NCBI GenBank assembly: GCA_902468045.1
Contig: CABQXG010000006.1
Coordinates: forward strand, 1-16,622
Source: an uncultured Collinsella sp.
GTDB taxonomy: Bacteria; Actinomycetota; Coriobacteriia; Coriobacteriales; Coriobacteriaceae
DNA: 16,622 bases
Direction of reading: 5' to 3'
Below, piece after piece: positions 1 to 6,148 of the stretch; within the stretch, counting starts at the first letter, position 1, and every line of letters begins with the position of its first letter. The notes beneath the pieces are model-generated. The model was not told where the DNA came from. It worked only from the letters and a program-made list of their open reading frames with translations, and searched no databases. Both the position numbers and the translations under genes were made by a program.

Positions 1-103
1 CATCGGGTACGGGGAAGACGTTGAGCTTGTTGATCTCCTCGGCCTTGTCGGAAACGGCAGCCGCAGCGATCGGAAAACAGGTGCGAATGGTCTTTGCAAT
101 CAT
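1..103 (-). CDS. fakA: FakA-type DAK-domain fatty acid kinase, N-terminal fragment
   Basis: Only the first 34 codons lie in the window; the gene runs off the left edge. Translation from the ATG at 103 gives an alanine-rich helix followed by NKLNVFPVPD at residues 25-34. That is the start of the nucleotide-binding signature of the DhaL/DAK2 domain, with the conserved glycine-aspartate expected just outside. In the known family, FakA phosphorylates fatty acids held by a FakB carrier, feeding exogenous fatty acids into phospholipid synthesis. The gene follows an Asp23-family gene by 27 nt on the same strand, the usual arrangement for this kinase. A GGAG lies 12 nt upstream of the ATG, rather far. 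FakA is preferred over a dihydroxyacetone kinase subunit because of the Asp23 neighbour, but the C-terminal domains that would confirm it are missing. Confidence 0.75.
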   Translation of the reverse strand, partial: MIAKTIRTCFPIAAAAVSDKAEEINKLNVFPVPD

Positions 104-130
104 GGGTATTTGAATCTCCGTTTTCGGATG

Positions 131-487
131 CTAGTTCAGACGGCTCTTGAGCGCGTCGATATGGATGCCGATCTTAAGGCTGGCGGGATCGATCTGGGCG
201 ATCTCCTGCAGAGTGAAGGCAACGGAGCTCGAAAGATTGTGGCAGACGGACTTCATGTTGACGCCGTTCTCGAGCACGACGTGAAGATCGACCGTAAGGC
301 CGTTCTCGTCGGCGGACACAAGCACGCCCTTGCGGAGGCGCTGACCGGCAAGCAGGCGCACGCTCTCGGCGCCCTGGAGCTGCTCAGCCATACCGACAAC
401 GCCATAGCACGTCATCGCGGCATAACCGGCAATATCGGCAATAACGTCGTTCGAGACGCTCAGGCTGCCGTTAATGGTCTCAGACAC
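131..487 (-). CDS. Asp23/Gls24 family envelope stress response protein
   Basis: A 118-residue protein of the Asp23/Gls24 family. These small alpha-beta proteins sit at the inner face of the membrane in Gram-positive bacteria and are linked to cell-envelope stress and alkaline tolerance. Visible family features are SVSNDVIADIAGYAAM near the N-terminus, then the CYGVVGMAEQ turn, a beta-rich middle (GLTVDLHVVLENG) and a closing IGIHIDAL strand. The frame is open further upstream to an ATG at 538, but a GTG at 487 has AGGAG 6 nt before it and starts the protein at VSETING, where the family usually begins. I therefore use GTG. The partial FakA gene follows 27 nt downstream, so the two are probably co-transcribed. 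A possible -10 (TAGAAT, 545-550, minus strand) has no convincing -35. Confidence 0.88.
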   Translation of the reverse strand: MSETINGSLSVSNDVIADIAGYAAMTCYGVVGMAEQLQGAESVRLLAGQRLRKGVLVSADENGLTVDLHVVLENGVNMKSVCHNLSSSVAFTLQEIAQIDPASLKIGIHIDALKSRLN

Positions 488-648
488 AAGAATCTCCTTT
501 TCTTGGTGCTCGCGGCACCATGTCGTGGGAGCAATCATTGCAATATTCTACAACGACCGCAGCATGTTGAGGTGGCGGGCCTCGGGATTACATCCTCGAC
601 ACGAAATGTTGATATGGTAACGTTCGCGAACGGCGATCGCGGCATGAA

Positions 649-676
649 AAAACCCGCCGCATAAGCGACGGGTTTT
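649..676 (-). terminator. Rho-independent terminator after tRNA-Asn
   Basis: Read on the minus strand, AAAACCCGTCGC and GCGGCGGGTTTT form a 12-bp stem with one G-U pair around a TTAT loop. The 3' arm continues into a run of six T (652-647). It lies just downstream of the tRNA-Asn gene and separates it from the Asp23 gene. Confidence 0.85.
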
Positions 677-682
677 ACAACC

Positions 683-757
683 TGGCTCCCCGGGTAGGAC
701 TCGAACCTACAACAGCGCGGTTAACAGCCGCGTGCTCTACCATTGAGCTACCGAGGA
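683..757 (-). tRNA. tRNA-Asn (anticodon GUU), CCA encoded
   Basis: The minus strand folds as a full cloverleaf of 75 nt including an encoded 3' CCA. The acceptor stem TCCTCGG pairs with CCGGGGA (one G-U), with discriminator G. The anticodon stem CGCGG/CCGCG encloses the loop CTGTTAA with anticodon GTT. The T arm carries the canonical GGTTCGAGTCC. GUU reads asparagine codons AAC and AAU. It has its own promoter 31 nt upstream and a terminator just downstream, so it is a single-gene transcription unit. Confidence 0.97.
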
Positions 758-787
758 ATAGGTGCGTGCTCTCAAGCAACGAAGTTT

Positions 788-815
788 ATTATACGGACGA
801 ATCAGCTCAGGGCAA
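788..815 (-). promoter_or_regulatory. Sigma-70-type promoter of tRNA-Asn
   Basis: The minus strand shows a -35-like TTGCCC (815-810), a 16-nt spacer and a perfect -10 TATAAT (793-788). The -10 lies 31 nt before the tRNA 5' end, leaving a short leader to be trimmed by RNase P. Confidence 0.8.
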
Positions 816-842
816 GAACTTTTTTAAGAAATTTTCCGACCC

Positions 843-896
843 AGTCATTGGGGACGTTCTTAAACGACTAGTCATTCAAGAACGTCCCCAACGACT
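843..896. repeat. Nested intergenic palindrome, element A
   Basis: A 54-bp nearly perfect palindrome centred between 869 and 870. The core arms TTGGGGACGTTCTT (848-861) and AAGAACGTCCCCAA (878-891) are exact complements. The outer AGTCATT (843-849) pairs with AACGACT (890-896) with one mismatch. The centre is itself the palindrome GACTAGTC (866-873). It can also be read as two half-units, each bounded by AGTCATT and AACGACT, with inverted cores. It is not followed by a T tract, so a simple terminator is unlikely. It looks like a mobile or REP-like extragenic repeat. Confidence 0.8.
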
Positions 897-901
897 ACCT
901 G

Positions 902-970
902 AAGTTGCGGTGGAATAGGAACTGTTTTGGCGTCTGGAACCCCCAATTAGTCCCTATTTCACCGCAACTT
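902..970. repeat. Intergenic inverted repeat, element B
   Basis: Two 18-bp arms, AAGTTGCGGTGGAATAGG (902-919) and its complement at 953-970, match with a single mismatch across a 33-nt spacer that is not palindromic. The element starts a few bases after element A and ends at the edge of the livF terminator. The size and shape fit a small non-autonomous extragenic repeat. No coding potential is seen inside. Confidence 0.75.
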
Positions 971-1007
971 AAAAAGGGGCGCTGACCGGGATAGTCAGCG
1001 CCCCTTT
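971..1007 (-). terminator. Terminator of the liv operon
   Basis: On the minus strand a 14-bp perfect stem, AAAGGGGCGCTGAC with GTCAGCGCCCCTTT, encloses a 7-nt loop and runs into TTTTT (975-971). It starts 11 nt after the livF stop codon and is the strongest terminator in the window. Confidence 0.92.
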
Positions 1008-1017
1008 GTTGAATGGA

Positions 1018-1731
1018 TTAACCACCAAGATATGCCTTGCGGACGTTATCGTCATGCAGGAGCTCTTGGCCCGTGCCGGTCATGGTGATCTTGCCGGTCT
1101 CGAGCACGTAGCCGCGCGTAGCGATCGAGAGCGCCATCTGTGCGTTTTGCTCGACCAGAAGCACCGTGGTGCCGGCCTTGTGCAGGTCCTCGACAATCTG
1201 GAAGATCTGCTCAATCAGAATCGGCGCCAAGCCCATGGAAGGCTCGTCGAGCATGAGCAGCTTGGGGTTGCTCATAAGGGCGCGGCCCATAACGAGCATC
1301 TGCTGCTCGCCGCCCGAAAGGGTGCCGGCGACCTGACGACGGCGCTCCTTCAGGCGCGGGAACTGCTCGTAGACGCGCTCAAGGCCCGGAGCAACCGTGG
1401 ACTTGGGCTGTGTATAGGCGCCCATCTCCAGGTTCTCCTCGACCGTCATCTGCAAAAAGGCGCGACGGCCCTCGGGGACCTGAGCCAGGCCCTTGCCCAC
1501 CAGCTTGGCGGCAGGCGTGTGGGTAATGTCCTCGCCCATAAACTTGATGGAGCCGGTCTTGGAACGCAGCAGGCCCGAGACAGTCTTGAGCGTCGTGGAC
1601 TTACCGGCGCCGTTCGCGCCGATTAGGGCCACAATCTCGCCCTCGTTGACGTTAAAGGAGATGTCCTTGATGGCGTGGATGGCGCCGTACCAGACGTTGA
1701 TGTTGTAGACGGAAAGCATCGGCTCTGCCAT
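1018..1731 (-). CDS. livF: Branched-chain amino acid ABC transporter ATP-binding protein LivF
   Basis: A 237-residue ABC ATPase, one of the two nucleotide-binding subunits that power branched-chain amino acid (Leu/Ile/Val) uptake by the LivHM permease. It carries Walker A GANGAGKST at 38-46, the Q-loop region, signature LSGGEQQ at 138-144 and Walker B LLMLDEP at 158-164. The switch position reads LLVEQNA, where the usual His is Gln, as is normal in LivF. Length matches the family (about 235-240). The ATG at 1731 directly abuts the livG stop codon (TAAATG), so translation is probably coupled. It is the last gene of the operon, ahead of a strong terminator. Its pairing with LivG and the LivH/LivM genes supports the substrate class, although urea or amide importers share this architecture. 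Confidence 0.95.
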   Translation of the reverse strand: MAEPMLSVYNINVWYGAIHAIKDISFNVNEGEIVALIGANGAGKSTTLKTVSGLLRSKTGSIKFMGEDITHTPAAKLVGKGLAQVPEGRRAFLQMTVEENLEMGAYTQPKSTVAPGLERVYEQFPRLKERRRQVAGTLSGGEQQMLVMGRALMSNPKLLMLDEPSMGLAPILIEQIFQIVEDLHKAGTTVLLVEQNAQMALSIATRGYVLETGKITMTGTGQELLHDDNVRKAYLGG

Positions 1732-2592
1732 TTAGTTCTCCCCCTTATCCTGCTTGCCCAGATATGCCTCGATAACAGCGTCGTTGTTCTGGATTTCCTC
1801 GGCCGTGCCCTTGGCGATGACCTTACCAAAGTTGAGCACGCAGATGCCCTCGCAGATGTTCATAACGAGCGACATATCATGCTCGATAAGCATGATGGCG
1901 ATGCCGAAGGTGTCGCGAATCTTGACGATGTTCTCCATGAGCTCCGCGGTCTCGGACGGGTTCATGCCGGCGGCAGGCTCGTCGAGCAGCAGTAGCTTGG
2001 GGTTGGTGGCAAGCGCGCGGACGATCTCCAGACGACGCTGAGCGCCGTAAGGCAGCGATCCGGCCTGCTCGTTTGCCAGATGCTCCATATCAAAGATGGA
2101 CAGCAGCTCCATGGCGCGCTCATGCGCGGCCTTCTCGTGCTTCCAATACGTCGGCAGGCGCAGCACGCCCTCAAAGCCGGAGTAGCGCTCCTGGTTGTGC
2201 AGGCCGACCTTAACGTTATCCTCCACCGTCATGGTGTTGAACAGGCGAATGTTCTGGAAGGTACGGGCGATGCCCATACGGTTGACCTGATAGACCGACT
2301 TGCCAGAGGTGTCCTCGCCGTCGAGCAGGATGGTGCCGTGCGTGGGCTGGTACACCTTGGTGAGCAGGTTGAAGACCGTGGTCTTACCGGCGCCGTTGGG
2401 GCCGATCAGACCGGCGATCTCGGTCTTGCCGATAGTTAGGCTAAAGTCGTCGACTGCCTTAAGGCCACCGAACTCAATGCCCAGGTGGATGCACTCGAGT
2501 GCCGGGCGCTCGCCCAGATCACGGTCGGGAACGATGGCGCCAGAAGGATACGGGACCATCTTGCCCTTGTTGAACTCAAATTTACTGGGCAT
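1732..2592 (-). CDS. livG: Branched-chain amino acid ABC transporter ATP-binding protein LivG
   Basis: A 286-residue ABC ATPase, partner of LivF on the cytoplasmic face of the importer. Walker A is GPNGAGKT at 64-71; the signature is LPYGAQ, the LivG variant of LSGGQ; Walker B is LLLLDEPAAGMNP and the H-loop is LIEHDMSLV. The frame is open to 2619, but I start at the ATG at 2592 because AGGAGG lies 9 nt upstream and the longer version would reach further into livM. Its start overlaps the livM stop by 11 nt. About 30 residues precede the ABC core, longer than in E. coli LivG (255 residues); this tail is polar with no recognisable motif. Confidence 0.95.
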   Translation of the reverse strand: MPSKFEFNKGKMVPYPSGAIVPDRDLGERPALECIHLGIEFGGLKAVDDFSLTIGKTEIAGLIGPNGAGKTTVFNLLTKVYQPTHGTILLDGEDTSGKSVYQVNRMGIARTFQNIRLFNTMTVEDNVKVGLHNQERYSGFEGVLRLPTYWKHEKAAHERAMELLSIFDMEHLANEQAGSLPYGAQRRLEIVRALATNPKLLLLDEPAAGMNPSETAELMENIVKIRDTFGIAIMLIEHDMSLVMNICEGICVLNFGKVIAKGTAEEIQNNDAVIEAYLGKQDKGEN

Positions 2593-3661
2593 CGGCTGCC
2601 ACCTCCTTCTTGGAAGCAAAGCGGTCCTTGACGCGACCGAAGAACGCCTTGAGCTGCGGGTTGTTGGTAAAGATCATGACCAGGATCAACACGATGGCGT
2701 AGATGAGCATGCGGTAGTCCGAGAACTGACGGAGCAGCTCGGGAAGCACCGTGAGCAACGCCGCCGCGATGACGGAACCGCGCATGTTGCCCAGGCCGCC
2801 CAGGACCACGAACACCAGGATGAGGATCGACGTGTTGAAGTCGAACTTGGTGGCGGAGAGCTGCGAGAAGTTACCGCCGAAGAGGGCTCCGGCAGCACCG
2901 GCGAGGGCAGCGGAAACCACGAAGGCAATCATGCGGTACTCGGTGACGGAGATGCCTACGGACTCGGCTGCAATCTTGTTATCGCGCACGGCCATAATGG
3001 CACGGCCGGTACGGCTGCGAACCAGGTTGAGCACGATCACGAGTGCGACCATGACCAGGATGGCACCGGCGAGGAAGGTCGAGTACGTCGACACGCCCGA
3101 GGCGCCCTGGGCGCCCTTGATGATGGCGGTGCCGTCCTCGAGCAGGTGCAGGTCGTCGATCGTAGAGTTGCCCGTGATGTTAAAGATCACGTGCAGGCCG
3201 CGGGAGTCGACGCCCACAATGAGGCAGGTGACGATCTCTTTGATGATCTCGCCAAAGGCCAGGGTCACGATAGCCAGATAGTCGCCGCTCAGGCGCAGGA
3301 CCGGGATACCAATCAAGAAGCCCAAGATGGCAGCGGCGATAGCGCCGACCACGATGCTGATGATAAGGCGCACCGGATCGGAGGGAACGGCGCTCTCGAG
3401 GGCGACCGCGGTGACGATGCCCGTATAGGCACCGACACTCATAAAGCCCGCGTGGCCCAGCGACAAGTCGCCCGCGATGCCGACGACGAGGTTAAGGGAA
3501 ATGGCCATGACGATATAGGCCGTGATGGGAACCAGCTGACCGGCGATCATGCGCGGGATCATGTGGTTAGACTGCATAAAGAACACGATGGCAAATGCCA
3601 CGATGCACATGGCATACGTGACAAAGTCGTGACGCGTCTGCTTGTCTTTAAGAAACTTCAT
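2582..3661 (-). CDS. livM: Branched-chain amino acid ABC transporter permease LivM
   Basis: A membrane permease of about 359 residues with some eight to ten hydrophobic helices. It forms the transmembrane channel with LivH. Family hallmarks are NLVVGIAGDLSLGHAGFMSVGAYTG near the N-terminus, the cytoplasmic coupling loop GRAIMAVRDNKIAAESVGI that contacts the ATPases, and GGLGNMRGSVIAAALL toward the C-terminus. A GTG at 3670, immediately after the livH stop, is in frame. The ATG at 3661 is preferred because AGGTGA lies 5 nt before it. The C-terminus is a charged tail that overlaps the start of livG. Confidence 0.93.
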   Translation of the reverse strand: MKFLKDKQTRHDFVTYAMCIVAFAIVFFMQSNHMIPRMIAGQLVPITAYIVMAISLNLVVGIAGDLSLGHAGFMSVGAYTGIVTAVALESAVPSDPVRLIISIVVGAIAAAILGFLIGIPVLRLSGDYLAIVTLAFGEIIKEIVTCLIVGVDSRGLHVIFNITGNSTIDDLHLLEDGTAIIKGAQGASGVSTYSTFLAGAILVMVALVIVLNLVRSRTGRAIMAVRDNKIAAESVGISVTEYRMIAFVVSAALAGAAGALFGGNFSQLSATKFDFNTSILILVFVVLGGLGNMRGSVIAAALLTVLPELLRQFSDYRMLIYAIVLILVMIFTNNPQLKAFFGRVKDRFASKKEVAADAQ

Positions 3662-3670
3662 AACGCTCAC

Positions 3671-4552
3671 CTACACCTTCTCGGGGACGTACTTGCCCAA
3701 GAGGCCGGCAGGCTTGACGAGCAGGACGATGATCAAAACACCAAAGACGATGGAGTTGGCAAGGCTCGTGGAAATGTAAGCCTGCGCCATCGCCTCGATG
3801 ATGCCGATGAGAATGCCGCCGACAAAGGCGCCGGGGATGGAGCCGATGCCACCGAAGACGGCGGCGTCGAAGGCCTTGATGCCGGGCATGGCGCCCGTCG
3901 TGGGCTGCAGCACCGGCGAGTAGGAGCACAGCAGCACGCCGGCGATGGCGGCAAGGGCAGAGCCGATGGCAAACGTCATCGAGATGGTGCGGTTGATGTT
4001 GATGCCCATGAGCTGAGCGGCGGCCTTGTCCTCGGACACGGCGCGCATGGCTTTGCCCATCTTGGTCTTACCTGTAAAGAACATCAGGCCGGCCATGATA
4101 ACCAGGCAGGCGACGATGGTGACGAGCGAGACGGCGCTTACGTTGAACTTGGCCAAGAACTCCGGCACCTGGAAGGTGACGAGCGAAGTGAAGTTCTTGG
4201 GCGTGGCGCCCCACAGAAGCTGCGCGGCGTTCTGCAGGAAGTAAGACACGCCGATAGCCGTGATCAGAACGGCCAGCGGGCCTGCTTGGCGCAGCGGCTT
4301 ATAGGCCAGACCCTCAATGAGAACACCGAGAACCGTGCAGGCCACACAAGAGAGAACTACAGATGCCCAGCCCGGGAGGCCGAGATACGACGTGGCGCAG
4401 AACGAGACATAGGCACCGACCATGATGACATCGCCGTGAGCGAAGTTGAGCATCTTGGCGATACCGTAGACCATGGTGTAGCCCAACGCGATGATGGCGT
4501 AGACGCTGCCCATGGACAGGCCGTTGACCAGGTATTGGATAAAGACCGTCAT
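3671..4552 (-). CDS. livH: Branched-chain amino acid ABC transporter permease LivH
   Basis: A 293-residue permease, the second channel subunit. It begins MTVFIQYLVNGLSMGSVYAI, a typical LivH N-terminus, followed by GYTMVYGIAKMLNFAHGD (24-41). The ATPase-coupling loop MGKAMRAVSEDKAAAQLMGI is at 165-184 and the conserved GGIGSIPGAFVGG at 234-246. The frame is open upstream to 4645, but that extension is not family-like. The ATG at 4552 has AAAGGGGG 9 nt upstream. livM starts within 9 nt of its stop. It is the first gene after the stem-loop that separates the binding-protein genes from the rest of the operon. Confidence 0.94.
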   Translation of the reverse strand: MTVFIQYLVNGLSMGSVYAIIALGYTMVYGIAKMLNFAHGDVIMVGAYVSFCATSYLGLPGWASVVLSCVACTVLGVLIEGLAYKPLRQAGPLAVLITAIGVSYFLQNAAQLLWGATPKNFTSLVTFQVPEFLAKFNVSAVSLVTIVACLVIMAGLMFFTGKTKMGKAMRAVSEDKAAAQLMGININRTISMTFAIGSALAAIAGVLLCSYSPVLQPTTGAMPGIKAFDAAVFGGIGSIPGAFVGGILIGIIEAMAQAYISTSLANSIVFGVLIIVLLVKPAGLLGKYVPEKV

Positions 4553-4598
4553 GTTCCACATCCCCCTTTCGAATAGGTTTCCAGTTAATGTATGAAAC

Positions 4599-4618
4599 AG
4601 GGACGTTACACTGTCCCT
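4599..4618. repeat. Short GGGAC-type hairpin
   Basis: AGGGAC (4599-4604) and GTCCCT (4613-4618) are exact complements across an 8-nt loop. It lies between the livJ/livH stem-loop and livH. The motif resembles the GGGAC/GTCCC arms of other intergenic palindromes in this window. It could be a degenerate repeat or part of the mRNA structure. Confidence 0.45.
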
Positions 4619-4628
4619 AGATACCAAG

Positions 4629-4660
4629 CAAGCAGGGAAGGCCAAAACCTCCCCTGCTTG
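4629..4660 (-). promoter_or_regulatory. Stem-loop between binding-protein and permease genes
   Basis: On the minus strand CAAGCAGGGGAGG (4660-4648) pairs with CCTTCCCTGCTTG (4641-4629) in a 13-bp stem with one G-U pair and a 6-nt loop. No T tract follows. It starts 31 nt after the livJ stop. The likely role is a partial terminator or 3'-end stabiliser that keeps binding-protein mRNA in excess over livHMGF, a known arrangement in ABC importer operons. That role is inferred. Confidence 0.7.
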
Positions 4661-4691
4661 GGATCAAAACCGCTCTATGTAAGGCGGCCAA

Positions 4692-5879
4692 TTAGGCCTG
4701 TACGTACTTGCCGTCGGTGATGACGTACGCCGTGGGCTCCTTCTGGACCTGGCCCTTATCGTTCCAGGTGAGCTTGCCGGTCAGACCGTCAACGGTAATC
4801 TTGAGCATAGCCTTGGACAGCTTCTCGGCGACCTCGGTCGGATCGGCGTCGACACCAAGACCGGCCTCCTTGACGGCCTCGGCCACCGCGTGCACGCCGT
4901 CGTAGGCGTCAGCGGCAAACTGGTCGGGGGTATCGCCGTACTTATCCTTGTAAGCGTTAACGAAGTCGGCGTTCTTCTCGTCGTCGGCGGAGAACGGGGT
5001 CATGAGCAGCAGACCCTCGGCAAGAGAGGTATCGAAGCCCTCAACGCCCAGGATGCCGTCCATACCGTCGCAGCCCATCATCTTGACGTCGTAGCCCATG
5101 TCCTTGGCGTTCTTGAGCAGGACGGACGCCGGCGTGTAGTAGATCGGCGCAAAGATCATGGTGGCGCCGGCCTGCTTGGCCTTGGTCAGCTGGTTGGTAA
5201 AGCTCGTGGCGGAGTCGTCCTTAAAGGTCTCCTCGTCAACAATCTCGAGCTTGGACTCAGCGGCCTGGGCCTTAAAGGAATCTGCGATGCCCGAAGAATA
5301 GGCGTCGCCGGAGTTATAGAACAGCACGAACTTCTCGTCCGCATACTTCTGCGCCAGGAACTTGGCAGCGTTGACACCCTGGTTGGGGTCGGTGAAGCAA
5401 ACCTGGAAGACGCAATCCTTGCCGTCGGTGACGTCCTCGGAGGACGCGGACGGGGTGATCATGAACGTCTTGGGGTCGTTACCGCACTCGGCGGCAACGG
5501 CAACCGACGCACCCGTGGTGGTCGGGCCGACGAGGGCCTGCATGCCCCAGTCGAGCAGGGTGTTGAAGGCGTTGACGGCCTTCTCGCCGTCGGCCTGGTC
5601 ATCCTCGGCCTTGCTGGCAAGCGGCAGCTCCTTGGTCGAGAAATCCTTGCAGCCAAGCTCGACACCCTGGGTAACGGACTTGCCGTAGGACGCGTTGGCG
5701 CCGGTCAGCGGGCCGATGGTACCGATCTTAAACGAAGCGTCGCTTGAAGCGGAACCGCTGTCGCCGCCGTTGGAGGAGCAACCAGCTAGAATGGACATCG
5801 CCCCCAGACCTGCTGCGCTCGCGATAACGCTCCTGCGATTCATAACAGGGTTCAATGACTTACCGGTGAGGCTCGACAT
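4692..5879 (-). CDS. livJ: Branched-chain amino acid substrate-binding lipoprotein (copy 1)
   Basis: A 395-residue periplasmic-binding-fold lipoprotein of the Leu/Ile/Val-binding family, which captures the amino acid outside the membrane and delivers it to LivHM. An N-terminal extension precedes MNRRSVIASAAG, an arginine pair plus hydrophobic stretch of Tat type, then the lipobox LAGC with Cys at about residue 34 and a Ser/Gly linker. The mature domain opens FKIGTIGPLTGANASYG, typical of the family. I start at the ATG at 5879 because GAGGAG lies 6 nt upstream; a start at MNRR (residue 13) is the alternative. It is a close paralogue of the upstream gene, with long identical stretches such as FAPIYYTPASVLLKNAKD. 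Its ligand may differ from that of copy 2. Confidence 0.93.
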   Translation of the reverse strand: MSSLTGKSLNPVMNRRSVIASAAGLGAMSILAGCSSNGGDSGSASSDASFKIGTIGPLTGANASYGKSVTQGVELGCKDFSTKELPLASKAEDDQADGEKAVNAFNTLLDWGMQALVGPTTTGASVAVAAECGNDPKTFMITPSASSEDVTDGKDCVFQVCFTDPNQGVNAAKFLAQKYADEKFVLFYNSGDAYSSGIADSFKAQAAESKLEIVDEETFKDDSATSFTNQLTKAKQAGATMIFAPIYYTPASVLLKNAKDMGYDVKMMGCDGMDGILGVEGFDTSLAEGLLLMTPFSADDEKNADFVNAYKDKYGDTPDQFAADAYDGVHAVAEAVKEAGLGVDADPTEVAEKLSKAMLKITVDGLTGKLTWNDKGQVQKEPTAYVITDGKYVQA

Positions 5880-5900
5880 GCGGCTCTCCTCTCAAATCTC

Positions 5901-5946
5901 GTCGGGTTTCGGTTACCCGACAGGCCATCCTTCGCCGTGTTCGGCG
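5901..5946 (-). promoter_or_regulatory. Two hairpins in the leader of livJ copy 1
   Basis: Just upstream of the ribosome-binding site, GTCGGGT (5901-5907) pairs with ACCCGAC (5915-5921). A second hairpin has arms CGCCG (5933-5937) and CGGCG (5942-5946). Neither sequesters the GAGGAG. They could stabilise the mRNA or take part in control of the second binding protein. No leader peptide rich in Leu, Ile or Val codons was found. Confidence 0.4.
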
Positions 5947-5949
5947 TTC

Positions 5950-6110
5950 GCAAAATACTAGACGCTTTAGTTAAGGAAAGTGGCGATTATTTCAACTTTT
6001 CTTTGGATTTGTCCATTTATCCATAATTCTGCGTATTTCTGTCAGTTTATGCAGTTTAGCCACTTTATTGTGTGAAAGTAATGTTTCCGTTCTGTTACAG
6101 GCGTCCTTGC
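5950..6110. other. AT-rich spacer between the two livJ copies
   Basis: This stretch is clearly richer in A and T than the flanking genes and contains no convincing gene. On the minus strand it carries a TTGAAA (5995-5990) and several weak -10-like boxes, but no well-spaced pair I would call a promoter. It probably holds the promoter that lets copy 1 and livHMGF be transcribed separately from copy 2. Confidence 0.4.
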
Positions 6111-6113
6111 CCT

Positions 6114-6140
6114 GAATAAAACGGCCCCACCGGTGTCGTT
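6114..6140 (-). terminator. Weak terminator-like hairpin after livJ copy 2
   Basis: On the minus strand AACGACACC and GGGGCCGTT form a stem of about nine positions with two mismatches, followed by TTTTATT. It begins 9 nt after the stop codon of the upstream binding protein. The mismatches make it a weak or leaky terminator, allowing partial read-through into copy 1. Confidence 0.4.
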
Positions 6141-6148
6141 ATATGCAC

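Noticed and set aside
843..970. CRISPR array or tRNA-linked integration site
   Set aside because: The repeats are inverted, not regularly spaced direct repeats. No integrase and no duplicated tRNA 3' end were found.
2300..4576. A 758-codon open frame on the plus strand
   Set aside because: It lies antisense to livG, livM and livH, which have full family motifs. Its product is an odd Asp/His/Gly-rich string typical of the reverse frame of GC-rich genes, and it has no ribosome-binding site.
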